NCBI RefSeq assembly: GCF_034932185.1
Contig: NZ_JAYGHW010000039.1
Span: 10,134-74,133, forward strand
Direction: 5' to 3'
Source: Spirulina sp034932185
Lineage (GTDB): Bacteria > Cyanobacteriota > Cyanobacteriia > Cyanobacteriales > Spirulinaceae
DNA length: 64,000 bases
The position numbers and the translations under genes are program-made. The notes under the pieces were generated by a model. The model saw only the letters and a list, made by a program, of their open reading frames with translations. It made no database searches and was not told the origin of the DNA. Below, one piece after another: positions 1-9,081 of the stretch (the stretch's first letter is position 1; every line of letters begins with the position of its first letter).

Positions 1-1585
1 CCAAGCCACGATTCACCGTTTCTAAAGAAGGATCCGGTTCCACATCGTAAAAGATGTCATATTGCAGTTCAATTTCATCAAGAACCTCCTCCAAATTAGC
101 CGTCATCCCCAGATCATAAATGGGCTTATCGGTGATGATAAAGGCCCGCTCTTTCCCGGCCAATTCCCGCAACGCCACCGGCAAAGAACCCGGTTTAAAA
201 TAAATCTTGGGGGGAACTCGGAACCAGAGCATATTTTCCCGCCGTTCCGCCACGGTTTTAATATTCAATAAATGGCGGGGTTCGACGTTTTCACTGATGG
301 AATTGCCGCCCCATGTGCCGCACCCTAAGGTGAGGGAGGGATCAAGGCGGAAGTTATAGAGATCACCAATTGCCCCCTGGGAAGAAGGCGTATTAATCAA
401 CACCCTTGCGGTTTGTACTTGGTCTTCAAAGTGGCGAATATGGTCGGCATTATCGGGAGAGGTGTAGAGAACGGCGGTATGGCCGCGCCCCCCCAATTGC
501 ACCAAGGCTTCAGCGGTTTTTACGCCAGCCTCAAAGTCGGGGACACGATAAAGGGCGAGGATGGGGGAGAGTTTTTCATGGGCAAAGGGTTCATCAAGGC
601 TGACGCTTTCCACTTCGCCAATCAGTACCCGTGCTTCGGGGGGAATTTCTATCTCTGCCAAGGCCGCCAATTTTTCCACCGTTTGCCCAACAATTTCAGC
701 ATTAAGGCGGCCATCAATGAGGATTTTAGCTGCGAGGCGATCGCGCTCCTCAGGACTCAAAATATAGGCCCCCCGATGGCGAAATTCTGCCTTCACCGCC
801 TCATAAACGGCATCCACCACCACCACCGCCTGCTCACTAGCGCAGATCATGCCATTATCAAAGGTTTTACTGAGGATAATTGAGGAAACCGAAAGTTTTA
901 AATGGGCAGTTTCATCAATTAACGCGGGGGTATTCCCCGCTCCCACCCCTAAGGAGGGATTGCCGGAAGAATAGGCGGCCCGCACCATGCCGGGGCCACC
1001 TGTGGCCAGGATTAAATTAATATCCCGATGTTGCATCAACGCTTGGGAGAGAGCCACCGTCGGCTCATCAATCCAACTGATAATATCCGGAGGCGCACCG
1101 GCTTCCACGGCGGCATTGAGGATGATTTTGGCGGCTTCAATGGTGCATTCTTTGGCGCGGGGATGGGGGGAAAAGATAATCGCGTTGCGGGTTTTGAGGG
1201 CGATCAGGGCCTTGAAAATGGCCGTTGAAGTGGGGTTGGTGGTGGGGACAATCCCGGCCAAAATTCCCACCGGCTCGGCAATTTTTTGAATGCCAAAGGC
1301 TTTATCTTCTTCGATAATGCCGCAGGTTTTTTCCTGTTTGTATTTGTTGTAAATGATTTCAGAGGCAAAGTGATTTTTAATCACTTTATCCTCGGTCACG
1401 CCCATGCCGGTTTCCGTGGCCGCGAGTTTGGCCAGGGGAACGCGGGCCGCATTGGCCGCCAGAGCGGCCTGTTTGAAGATCTGATCCACCTGCTCTTGCG
1501 TGAAGTTGGCGTATTGCCGTTGGGCGGTCTTGACCCGTTGGATCATCGCTTCGAGTTCCGGCAGGGTGGTAACGGTTGTAGACAT
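1..1585 (-). CDS. adhE: Bifunctional acetaldehyde/alcohol dehydrogenase AdhE (partial, cut by window start)
   Basis: Reduces acetyl-CoA to acetaldehyde and then ethanol in fermentation, in the cytoplasm. Only the first 528 or so codons are present; the gene continues beyond base 1. Residues 1 to about 440 form a CoA-acylating aldehyde dehydrogenase domain. It has a Rossmann-type ILATGGPGMVRAAYSSG stretch and the catalytic cysteine in FDNGMICASEQ. The iron-dependent alcohol dehydrogenase domain then begins (KIYFKPGSLPVALREL), which distinguishes AdhE from a stand-alone acetaldehyde dehydrogenase. The start is the ATG at 1585-1583 (MSTTVTTLPELEAM). A full AdhE is usually about 870-890 residues, so roughly 40 percent is missing. 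It is a single gene here, with an 80-base gap to the next minus-strand gene. Confidence 0.93.
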   Translation of the reverse strand, partial: MSTTVTTLPELEAMIQRVKTAQRQYANFTQEQVDQIFKQAALAANAARVPLAKLAATETGMGVTEDKVIKNHFASEIIYNKYKQEKTCGIIEEDKAFGIQKIAEPVGILAGIVPTTNPTSTAIFKALIALKTRNAIIFSPHPRAKECTIEAAKIILNAAVEAGAPPDIISWIDEPTVALSQALMQHRDINLILATGGPGMVRAAYSSGNPSLGVGAGNTPALIDETAHLKLSVSSIILSKTFDNGMICASEQAVVVVDAVYEAVKAEFRHRGAYILSPEERDRLAAKILIDGRLNAEIVGQTVEKLAALAEIEIPPEARVLIGEVESVSLDEPFAHEKLSPILALYRVPDFEAGVKTAEALVQLGGRGHTAVLYTSPDNADHIRHFEDQVQTARVLINTPSSQGAIGDLYNFRLDPSLTLGCGTWGGNSISENVEPRHLLNIKTVAERRENMLWFRVPPKIYFKPGSLPVALRELAGKERAFIITDKPIYDLGMTANLEEVLDEIELQYDIFYDVEPDPSLETVNRGL

Positions 1586-1663
1586 AGGGAGAGATGGAGA
1601 TAGAGCTAACGCCTTGGATCGTGACGCAGCCGGAGGGGTTTCGGCAATATTTTCTAGATGGGC

Positions 1664-2854
1664 TTAAGGATTGGGGAGATTCGGCCCCTTGGCAGGGGGT
1701 GGGGTGATTTTTAGGGCGATCAAGGAGCGATCGATGTCCTCCAATACGGCTAAATCTTCCGGGGGGTATAGGGGATCATGATCGGGATCGAGGAATTGGA
1801 ACGCTTCCCGCCATTGGTGGGGGGTGGCGGTGAGGGGGGCGGCAAAATGGCAGGGAATGATCCGCTCAAAGGGCCAGAGGGCCACCCGCTGCGCCCAAGT
1901 CCGTACCTGATGCGGTTGGCGATTTAAAATCAGGGTTTGCAAAATCGGCGCAACCCGGAGTTTTTCCCCCTGGGAAAGGTGGGCGAAGGTGTCTCGCCAA
2001 CCCGGTTGCCAGGCGAAGGGGTAGAGGCCGAAGTAGTTGCGAGGGGTGCGATCGCTCCCCCCCTTGGCCGCAGCCCAGGCGGGGCCTAGATCAATCGTGG
2101 TGAGGGTTTGGGGGCGGAAATAGAGGGCAAACAGGCTGATGCGTTGCCATCCCTTTTGGCGGTTGCGGGGGGTATCGGTGATCGGGTCGGCGGGGCCGTC
2201 TTTGGCGTGGAAAAGGAGGGGGTAGGGGTTGAGTTGGATAACTTCGGGGGGATCGGGGGGAACGGAGAGGATCGTATCGGTGACGAGGAGCGTGCGCGAT
2301 CGCCGATGATAAAACACCACTTCCCCAAATTTCCCCAACCCCAACCCCAAGGGGCCTAAAATTTCATAGTCAAATTCCGCCGCGAAGGGGGTAGCAGCCC
2401 TTTCAATGGGGAGAATTTCCGTGCGGCCGAGGGGATAGCCCAACCAGGAGAGGGGGAGATTGAGGGGAAAACTCCATTGGCCCGGCGCAACCCAGACCTG
2501 AGCTTGGGGAAAACGGCGGGCAAAGGGGCCGATAAACACTTTATGCTCAATCCCTGATACGGTGGGCTGGATGATGTAGCGCACAGGGCCATGGCGATCG
2601 CTCAATTCTGCCAATAAGCCTAAACATTCCCTGGTTGGGGCAACGGGGGCATAGACCAACAGCCCCCCCGCTTCAAGGCGAATCACCGTCATCCGAATCG
2701 GCACAACCACATAAAAAATCCCCTGCACCTGCTCAAACACCCAAATCCAATCGGGGATAATTTCCCGGCGCAGGGTTTGCCGTTGCCCATAGGGATAGAT
2801 GGGCAAAAGGGGCCAATAGGGCCAGTGGCGATCAGGGGAGGTAGATGCGGTCAT
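1664..2854 (-). CDS. DUF4336 domain-containing protein
   Basis: A 396-residue protein of the DUF4336 type, widespread in cyanobacteria and plastid-bearing organisms and of unproven function. The N-terminal part (IRLEAGGLLVYAPVAPTREC, then YIIQPTVSGIEHKVFIGPFA) resembles the core of metallo-beta-lactamase-like folds to which DUF4336 has been compared. I do not see a complete HxHxDH metal motif, so hydrolase activity should not be assumed. Trp and Pro content is high and there is no signal peptide. It is transcribed towards adhE and divergently from the gene at 2929. The assignment to the DUF is by remembered sequence pattern; the function is unknown. Confidence 0.75.
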   Translation of the reverse strand: MTASTSPDRHWPYWPLLPIYPYGQRQTLRREIIPDWIWVFEQVQGIFYVVVPIRMTVIRLEAGGLLVYAPVAPTRECLGLLAELSDRHGPVRYIIQPTVSGIEHKVFIGPFARRFPQAQVWVAPGQWSFPLNLPLSWLGYPLGRTEILPIERAATPFAAEFDYEILGPLGLGLGKFGEVVFYHRRSRTLLVTDTILSVPPDPPEVIQLNPYPLLFHAKDGPADPITDTPRNRQKGWQRISLFALYFRPQTLTTIDLGPAWAAAKGGSDRTPRNYFGLYPFAWQPGWRDTFAHLSQGEKLRVAPILQTLILNRQPHQVRTWAQRVALWPFERIIPCHFAAPLTATPHQWREAFQFLDPDHDPLYPPEDLAVLEDIDRSLIALKITPPPAKGPNLPNP

Positions 2855-2928
2855 GGGGGTCAGATCTTGCTTTACACTAAAATTTAATCGCTGATCAATG
2901 GGATTAGCTTGTGGATTGGGGGGAAGTT

Positions 2929-3924
2929 ATGGCAGAAGATCAACAAACACCATCGAATTTATCGAAATCTGAGGCGATCGCCCAGATTCAATCGTTAATC
3001 AACCAATTGCAGGGGGTCGCGGCTCAACTGGAAGCCGATCCTGCTGAGGATTGGGGGCAGACGCTCCCCCTGGATGAGCTAACAGAGACAGTGGCTCAAC
3101 TGACGGCGGCCATGGCCCCGATAGATTCAGCCCCGATAGAACCGGAGGCGGAGCCGCTCCCCCCCACGGAAACCCCTACAGAGCCGGAGGATTGGGGATT
3201 AGAACCGGCAGAGGATGATGGCGAATTTACCAATGAATCGGCAGCACAGTCGCAATTACCCCCCGATGAGATCCCCGAACCCAAAGGTTTAGATAAACTG
3301 CTCCCCACATTCTCACAATTTTTGCGGATGTGGAATCAGGTTTTAGCCTGGGTGCGCGATCGCCTCCCTGCTGGCCTCAATGAGAAGCTTTCCGATTGGG
3401 CATTAACGGGGGTAATTAGTAGCACATTAGTGCTATTTCTCCTCACCACCGTCCTCCTCACCAACGGCCCCAACCCCTCACCCATCGCTCAAACCCCCCC
3501 TGCTCCCCAAATTCAACCCAAAGCAACACCAACACCTAAAACTTCCCCCACTCCCACACCGCAACCCAAAACCCCCCCCGCCCCACCTAAACCCCTACGC
3601 CTCACCCCAGAACAACGGCTACTCGCCGCCATTCAAGACCAAGTGGCAGAAATCACCAACCAATACGCCGACGGTCTGATCCGCTCCATTCAAGCGGATT
3701 TCCTCGGCAGTCGCCTCGTCGTCACCCTCGGAGCCGGTTGGTATGACCTGGCGGCTAATAAACAAAATCAGGTGGCCAATGAAGTTTTAGAGCGATCGCA
3801 CCGCCTCGATTTCACCAAAGTAGAACTCCTCGATGAAAACGGCGATCTGGTGGCCCGTAATCCCATTGTGGGGAGTGAAATGGTGATTCTTCAGCGGGAA
3901 GCGGCGATCGCGCCTATTTTATAG
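2929..3924 (+). CDS. Proline-rich single-pass membrane protein, unknown function
   Basis: A protein of 331 residues of unrecognised function. In order: an acidic, Pro/Glu-rich N-terminal half; one hydrophobic segment (ALTGVISSTLVLFLLTTVLL, residues about 163-182); a Pro/Thr linker (about 185-225); and a C-terminal globular domain of about 100 residues (LTPEQRLLAAIQDQVAEITN onward) with alternating basic and hydrophobic residues. This suggests one anchor with a soluble domain on each side of the membrane. I chose the ATG at 2929, preceded by GGGGGGAAG; a GTG at 2911 is an in-frame alternative. A palindromic repeat follows directly after the stop. Confidence 0.7.
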   Translation: MAEDQQTPSNLSKSEAIAQIQSLINQLQGVAAQLEADPAEDWGQTLPLDELTETVAQLTAAMAPIDSAPIEPEAEPLPPTETPTEPEDWGLEPAEDDGEFTNESAAQSQLPPDEIPEPKGLDKLLPTFSQFLRMWNQVLAWVRDRLPAGLNEKLSDWALTGVISSTLVLFLLTTVLLTNGPNPSPIAQTPPAPQIQPKATPTPKTSPTPTPQPKTPPAPPKPLRLTPEQRLLAAIQDQVAEITNQYADGLIRSIQADFLGSRLVVTLGAGWYDLAANKQNQVANEVLERSHRLDFTKVELLDENGDLVARNPIVGSEMVILQREAAIAPIL

Positions 3925-3931
3925 GGGCAAT

Positions 3932-3974
3932 AAAGTCCCTCTCCCCTTTGTGGGAGAGGGATTTAGGGTGAGGG
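3932..3974. repeat. CCCTCACCC/CCCTCTCCC palindromic intergenic repeat, copy 1
   Basis: Arms AAAGTCCCTCTCCC (3932-3945) and GGGAGAGGGATTT plus AGGGTGAGGG (3952-3974) form a hairpin between two convergent genes. Other copies lie at 12671, 17496 and 60575. It may act as a bidirectional terminator. Confidence 0.85.
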
Positions 3975-3988
3975 ACAAAAGTGGAATT

Positions 3989-5500
3989 TTAGCCCTGTCG
4001 CGGTCGCCCTAACGTCGTAATATAAATCACCGCCTCATCGGTGGGGATGCCCAGCACCTCATTAACCTGATCATCAAAAAAGCCGCCAATGCCACTCACG
4101 CCTAAATTGAGGTAAATCGCTGCTAAATTCAGCCGTTGCCCTAGATGACCGGCATCTAAATGGAGGTAACGGTAGGCGCGATCGCCATAGGTTTGTACCG
4201 CTCTTTTTAAGTCGGCGGTATGAAACACCACTGCGGCCGCATCCCGGCCTAGATCTTGACCAAGACAGAGGAAATGTAATTCGCGGCGGAAATTTTTAAA
4301 GCGAATTTGTCGTAACTCCTGTGCTCTTGGGGCGTAGTAATAACAGCCCGCATCTAACCCTTCCACACCAGAAACAACAATAAATGTTTCTAATAGATTG
4401 CAATTGCAATAATCCGGATCGGGATCTAAGCCCAAATCAGCATACTCTTGGGGTTGATAGGTGAAATGGAGGAGCGATCGCACCTCCTCTAAAGTTAAAT
4501 CTGCCCCCGTATAGGCACGGGTGGAGCGTCTTTTTCCCAAGGTTTGAGCCAACCCCCGTAGGCCTGTATTAAAGGGGATAGGATCCGTCACCATTGAAAT
4601 TTTCGTACAGAAGGGAAAATTATATTTATCATCTAAATTGGGCGCGGTGGCTGGCTGTGATTGCACCAGGGTTTTAATCATCGTGGCGCGGTGTAAATAA
4701 TCCAACAATTCACCATCTTCAACAAAGTTATAGGTGGGATGACTCTCTGAGGGTAAAGCGGTAAATCCTGAACGCTGGAGAGGGCGCTGCCGTTCCTGGT
4801 CAATGAGGGGCATAATGCTCACAACCCCCTCCTGGGTGGGTTCAAAATACATCAATTCATTGATGCGCTGATCCTGAAATCCGGCAATTAAACAGGGGCG
4901 AAAACTGGTTAAGGCTCCCGCAATTTCCAAATTGCCTAATAAATGACCGCTATCGAGGAAGATGCGACGATAGGCGCGGTCTTGGTATCGCCAAGCGGAA
5001 CGATAAAACACCGCTGAGGCCACGATCGCATAATCCACGACCCCTAAGGCCGGATGTTGAAAACAGCATTGCTCTAGCTCGGGCCAAACATTTTGATCCC
5101 AGAAGCGGATCAAGGTGTGGTCTTGGACTTGGTAGTTATAGAGGCCGGCGGGTAAACTTTCCGTTCCCCGCGAGAGTAAATAGACTTCCGCCGGATAGAG
5201 TCCTCCGGCGGAGGGGGCAGCCCGCAGAAATACAGGGGGCCCCATCAACGTCACCATTTTGGCAGTTACACCATAGGTACAAAAAAACAGTTGAGAAAGT
5301 CGCTGCCACAATCGCCAATCTCTCGACTGAGATTCCTGTTGCTGGGCGTGGAGATAGGGTTTGAGATCGTAGCGCTGACCCACTGGATACTCTTTAAAGG
5401 GAACCGGCTGTTGGGCAAAATTCAAACCCTTGCTTTTGGCAGCGATGGTTTCTGGGCTGTATTTGGTGCGCTGGTGGTAGTGGAGAGCGAGGGAATCCAT
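3989..5500 (-). CDS. Tandem SagB/ThcOx-type nitroreductase-family dehydrogenase
   Basis: A 503-residue protein made of two nitroreductase-fold halves. The FMN-dependent SagB family oxidises thiazolines or oxazolines in peptide natural products, but many cyanobacterial members stand alone. Half one (about 1-250) has an HxRTKYS start, the loop APSAGGLYPAEVYLL and YRRIFLDSGHLLGNLEIAG. Half two (about 300-503) has the flavin-phosphate motif KRRSTRAYTG and YRYLHLDAGHLGQRLNLAA. Each half retains a different part of the usual flavin site. No cyclodehydratase or precursor peptide gene lies nearby, so a peptide-modifying role is not supported by context. It converges with the gene at 2929. Confidence 0.82.
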   Translation of the reverse strand: MDSLALHYHQRTKYSPETIAAKSKGLNFAQQPVPFKEYPVGQRYDLKPYLHAQQQESQSRDWRLWQRLSQLFFCTYGVTAKMVTLMGPPVFLRAAPSAGGLYPAEVYLLSRGTESLPAGLYNYQVQDHTLIRFWDQNVWPELEQCCFQHPALGVVDYAIVASAVFYRSAWRYQDRAYRRIFLDSGHLLGNLEIAGALTSFRPCLIAGFQDQRINELMYFEPTQEGVVSIMPLIDQERQRPLQRSGFTALPSESHPTYNFVEDGELLDYLHRATMIKTLVQSQPATAPNLDDKYNFPFCTKISMVTDPIPFNTGLRGLAQTLGKRRSTRAYTGADLTLEEVRSLLHFTYQPQEYADLGLDPDPDYCNCNLLETFIVVSGVEGLDAGCYYYAPRAQELRQIRFKNFRRELHFLCLGQDLGRDAAAVVFHTADLKRAVQTYGDRAYRYLHLDAGHLGQRLNLAAIYLNLGVSGIGGFFDDQVNEVLGIPTDEAVIYITTLGRPRQG

Positions 5501-6070
5501 AGTTTGACTCTAAAATCTGAGGCTTGAATAGCTGAAACAGGGAATAAGCACAGTCTGCTGTGAATGACTGAAAGTTTTTGTAGTTCAGAAGTTCTATTTG
5601 TATAGGCATAATGCCCGCCATCCTGGGTGAATCCCCATGGATGATTCCAACAGTCGTGAATTCCCGTGATGCTGTTCAGAATGAGCCAGCATTTTGTTAA
5701 TTTTGGTTACAAGGTGTTGTGATCCCATAGCCTGTTTTTTCAAGCAATGACCAAGATCACGACAAATTACAGGGAAGTATCACGAATCTCCTCCTATGCA
5801 TATCACTGCTGAATCTTTATCATCGCGCTAAACGTATAATTCCTCACAAATTCGTGAAGAGTCGTAATTTAAAGCAACATTCCTGGATGATGGCGCTTGA
5901 GGGAGCGATCGCAAAGTTGGAGATCATCTTGATCCTGATTGATCCTGCTCCCCCCCAACCCATTGATTTTGGGTATAGCGTGGGAGATCTTCGGGATCAA
6001 GCTAGGGGGATTCCTCCTCTGCCTTCCTGTGTCGGAAAGGAGAGGGTTAGGGGTTCGGGATATTAACGGA
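5501..6070. other. 570-base gene-free stretch
   Basis: Probably holds the promoter of the minus-strand nitroreductase gene. It is AT-rich from about 5640 to 5850. A 70-codon reading frame at 5854-6066 has no ribosome binding site or recognisable sequence and I do not call it. I see no strong hairpin or repeat. Confidence 0.5.
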
Positions 6071-7120
6071 TTAATTCTGGTGCAGCCAGTAGGGGCGGGA
6101 GACGGCTAAAAGGTGAGAAAGTTGCCGCAGTTGCTCCGCTGTACCCATGCAAATCAGTAAATCTTCAGCATAGAGATAGGTATCCCCCATGGGGCCACCG
6201 ATGAGCGTGCCATCGGCGCGGCGAATGGCTAAAACGAGAGCGCCGGTTTTGCCCCGTAAATTGGTTTCACTGAGGGTTTTGCCAATGCAGGGGCATAGAG
6301 TCTCCTCTAGAAAAAACTCATCCAAATAGAATGACCGATTCGTTCCCGTAATAATGCCATCGACGAAATCCATCACCCGAGGGCGCAGGGCGGCGGCGGC
6401 AAGGCGGCGGCCGCCGGTAATGTAGGGGGAAACGACGGCATCGGCTCCGGCGCGGCGTAGTTTTTTGATGGCTTCTTCGTTGTTGGCCCGGGCGATCGCC
6501 CGCACCTTAGGGTTCAAGGTTTTAGCAGACAGGACGGTGTAGAGGTTTTCGGCATCGGATTGGAGGGAGGCCAGCAGGCAATTGGCCCGCTCTACACCAG
6601 CGGCTAGGAGGCAATCATCCAGGGTGGCATCCCCCTGCATGGCAATAAACCCACTTTCCTCGGCTTCGGCGATCGCCTCCGGTTGCAAATCGACAATCAC
6701 AAAGGGGATATTTTCCGCTGCAAATTCGAGGGCAATCTGGTGGCCCATCCGTCCGTAACCGCAGAGAATGTAGTGGTGTTTGAGGGTTTCGATCAAGCGT
6801 TGGCGTTGGCGGTAGCGAAGTCTATCCTGAAAATACCCTTGAATCAGGGCTTCCGTAAAGCGGTTGACAATATAACCAATGTTGAACACGCCTAAAAAAA
6901 TCAAGGCGATCGTAAATAACCGTGAAGATTGACCCAAGGGATGGGTTTCCCCAAACCCCACCGTGGCGAGGGTGATCGTCGTCATGTAAGCCGCATCAAT
7001 CCAAGACCAGCCCTCAAAAGTGGCATACCAAACCGTCCCGAGGAGAAAAACGCCCCCAAGGCCAGCAATCCCCACCAATAATTGTGTCTGGAGACGTTGA
7101 TAGTTTTGCTCTGTATTCAT
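6071..7120 (-). CDS. Two-TM potassium channel with RCK (TrkA-N/TrkA-C) domains
   Basis: An inner-membrane potassium channel subunit of 349 residues. The first hydrophobic segment (about 11-30) is followed by a pore loop with the selectivity filter TITLATVGFGE and a second helix (LFTIALIFLGVFNIGYIVN). Next is a TrkA-N Rossmann domain starting YILCGYGRMGHQIALEF, then a TrkA-C domain (about 260-340). This is the layout of MthK-like and prokaryotic Kch-type channels gated through a cytoplasmic RCK ring. TVGFGE instead of TVGYGD is a common variant of the filter. The gene is divergent from argD across about 70 bases. Confidence 0.9.
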   Translation of the reverse strand: MNTEQNYQRLQTQLLVGIAGLGGVFLLGTVWYATFEGWSWIDAAYMTTITLATVGFGETHPLGQSSRLFTIALIFLGVFNIGYIVNRFTEALIQGYFQDRLRYRQRQRLIETLKHHYILCGYGRMGHQIALEFAAENIPFVIVDLQPEAIAEAEESGFIAMQGDATLDDCLLAAGVERANCLLASLQSDAENLYTVLSAKTLNPKVRAIARANNEEAIKKLRRAGADAVVSPYITGGRRLAAAALRPRVMDFVDGIITGTNRSFYLDEFFLEETLCPCIGKTLSETNLRGKTGALVLAIRRADGTLIGGPMGDTYLYAEDLLICMGTAEQLRQLSHLLAVSRPYWLHQN

Positions 7121-7189
7121 GCAAGGGTGAATTTTGCGACTACCATCGTTAAATAATCAAAATTTGTGATCATCTTCAGGAGTATGCTT

Positions 7190-8464
7190 GTGAGTCCAGA
7201 AACCCTCCTTCCCCCTTTGTCCACCGTTGAACCCGCTGCTCCCTTTAGTCCTGCGGATTTTGACCGTGTGGTGATGACAACCTATAGCCGCTTTCCTATT
7301 ACCCTGGAGCGCGGGGCTGGCTGTCGGGTTTGGGATACTGAGGGTAAAGTCTATCTTGACTTTGTGGCGGGGATTGCCACCTGTACCCTGGGTCACGCCC
7401 ATCCTGTTTTAGTGGAAGCTGTCACTACCCAAATTCAAAAGCTCCATCATGTGTCTAACCTGTACTATATCCGGGAGCAAGGGGAATTAGCACAGTGGAT
7501 TGTCGATCATTCCTGTGGCGATCGCGTCTTCTTTTGTAACTCCGGCGCAGAAGCCAACGAAGGGGCGATTAAATTGGCTCGCAAATATGCCCACGATGTC
7601 CAAGATATTCAATACCCTGTGATTCTGACGGCAAAGGCCAGCTTCCACGGCCGCACGATGGCGACGATCACCGCCACAGGCCAGGAAAAATACCAAAAGG
7701 GCTTTGACCCCCTCCTCCCAGGGTTTGAATATGTGGAATATAACGATATTCAGGCGTTGGAAAATGCGATCGGCGATCTCGATGAAGGCAATCGCCGCGT
7801 TGGGGCGATCCTCCTCGAACCTTTACAAGGGGAAGGGGGGGTACGGCCCGGAGAGTTAGAGTATTTCCTCCGGGTGCGGAAAATTTGTGATGAGAATAAT
7901 CTGCTGCTGATGCTCGATGAGGTGCAGGTGGGGATGGGCCGCACCGGCAAGCTCTGGGGTTATGAAAATCTGGGGATTGAGCCGGATGTGTTCACCAGTG
8001 CCAAAGGGTTAGCGGGGGGCATCCCCATTGGGGCTTTAGTTTGTAAGGAATCCTGCAATGTGTTTGGGCCGGGGAACCATGCCAGCACCTTTGGGGGGAA
8101 TCCCTTTGCCTGTGCTGCTGGGTTAGCGGTGGCCCACACCATTGAAAAAGAAGGGCTGTTGCAAAATGTCCAGGCCCGGGGGGAACAATTGCGCAAACAG
8201 TTGCGGGCGATCGCCAACCAATTCCCCAACCTATTCACCGAGGTACGGGGCTGGGGCTTGATCAATGGTATTGAACTGAGCGCCGAGACGGCCATCACTT
8301 CTATTGATGTGGTTAAGGCCGCCATGGAGCGGGGGCTGTTGTTGGTTCCTGCCGGCCCGAAGGTGGTGCGGTTTGTGCCTCCCTTGATTGTTTCGGCGGC
8401 GGAAGTGGATGAAGCGGCGGGGATTTTTGGGGAGGCGATCGGGGCGATCGCTTCCCTGCCTTGA
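7190..8464 (+). CDS. argD: Acetylornithine aminotransferase ArgD
   Basis: A PLP-dependent class III aminotransferase that converts N-acetylglutamate semialdehyde to N-acetylornithine in arginine synthesis. Visible family motifs include YLDFVAGIATCTLGHAHP, FFCNSGAEANEGAIKLARKY, the PLP-aspartate region LLMLDEVQVGMGRTGKLW, the Schiff-base lysine in FTSAKGLAGGIPIGA, and STFGGNPFACAAGLAV. The length (424 residues) is normal. I prefer the GTG at 7190 because AGGAG lies 7 bases upstream; ATG 7184 is only one base from that site, and GTG 7166 is a longer alternative. It is followed by grxC after 94 bases. Confidence 0.93.
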   Translation: MSPETLLPPLSTVEPAAPFSPADFDRVVMTTYSRFPITLERGAGCRVWDTEGKVYLDFVAGIATCTLGHAHPVLVEAVTTQIQKLHHVSNLYYIREQGELAQWIVDHSCGDRVFFCNSGAEANEGAIKLARKYAHDVQDIQYPVILTAKASFHGRTMATITATGQEKYQKGFDPLLPGFEYVEYNDIQALENAIGDLDEGNRRVGAILLEPLQGEGGVRPGELEYFLRVRKICDENNLLLMLDEVQVGMGRTGKLWGYENLGIEPDVFTSAKGLAGGIPIGALVCKESCNVFGPGNHASTFGGNPFACAAGLAVAHTIEKEGLLQNVQARGEQLRKQLRAIANQFPNLFTEVRGWGLINGIELSAETAITSIDVVKAAMERGLLLVPAGPKVVRFVPPLIVSAAEVDEAAGIFGEAIGAIASLP

Positions 8465-8558
8465 TCCGGAAGGGCCGAAATCTTAATTTTTGGATTGTGG
8501 CAATCCTGTATCAATTACCCTTAAAATCGATACAAGACTTAACAATTGGGATCTCTTT

Positions 8559-8831
8559 ATGGCACTCAACGTTGAAATCTACACTTGGAGCAGTTGCCCG
8601 TTCTGTTTGCGAGCCAAAGCTCTCCTCAATCAAAAAGGGGTGGACTATCAGGAATATGTCATTGATGGGGATGAAACGGCTCGGCAGCAGATGGCACATC
8701 GCGCCCATGGCCGTCGTTCTCTGCCGCAAATTTTCATCAATGAGCAACATATTGGTGGCTGTGACGATCTCTACGACCTCGAAGCCAGCGGGGAATTGGA
8801 TCAATATTTAGATGAACGGGCTGCGGCTTAA
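8559..8831 (+). CDS. grxC: Glutaredoxin 3
   Basis: A 90-residue dithiol glutaredoxin that uses glutathione to reduce protein disulfides and mixed disulfides. The thioredoxin fold starts MALNVEIYTWSSCPFCLRAK with the active-site pair CPFC. The cis-proline segment RSLPQIFINEQHIGGCDDLY supplies the glutathione-binding TVP-like and GG-D features. The start at ATG 8559 gives the normal length; the reading frame open further upstream extends into the argD spacer and is not family-like. A strong hairpin terminator follows. Confidence 0.93.
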   Translation: MALNVEIYTWSSCPFCLRAKALLNQKGVDYQEYVIDGDETARQQMAHRAHGRRSLPQIFINEQHIGGCDDLYDLEASGELDQYLDERAAA

Positions 8832-8848
8832 ACCCCATCCGCCAGCAG

Positions 8849-8881
8849 AAGGGGCGAAAACCTTAAAGTTTTTGCCCCTTT
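8849..8881 (+). terminator. Terminator after grxC
   Basis: AAGGGGC and AAAAC arms pair with GTTTT and GCCCCTT around a short AT loop, followed by T-rich sequence. It belongs to the same sequence family as the GGGGCGAAAAATTTTTCGCCCC repeats. Confidence 0.7.
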
Positions 8882-8888
8882 GATCTAG

Positions 8889-9077
8889 CATTCCGCAGGT
8901 TGCTCAATCCATGGTGCGTCAGCCGTTAAGCTACGCTTTTGCCTCATCGATTAATCGGTCTAAAGCACCCTACGATTCAATTGTAGGGTGCTTTAGACCG
9001 GGTTAATGTTGATATTCGTGCTTCAATGGTGTCTGACGCACCGTTCACTCGCATCATTGGCCTTAACCTGCGGAATG
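8889..9077. mobile_element. MITE-like hairpin element, copy 1
   Basis: A 189-base element bounded by a perfect 13-base terminal inverted repeat, CATTCCGCAGGTT (8889-8901) and AACCTGCGGAATG (9065-9077). Inside lies a second inverted pair, GGTGCGTCAG (8913-8922) and CTGACGCACC (9033-9042). At the centre is an 18-base perfect stem (8956-8973 with 8983-9000) and a 9-base loop. It encodes no protein. It sits between the 3' ends of grxC and the small Cys-rich gene. A second copy is at 48139-48336. The classification as a MITE is inferred from the architecture; no matching transposase is in the window. Confidence 0.8.
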
Positions 9078-9081
9078 TGAG

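Noticed and set aside
5854..6066. 70-codon open frame in the 5501-6070 gap
   Set aside because: No ribosome binding site, non-ATG start and no recognisable sequence; the C-terminal part encodes a simple purine-rich tract.
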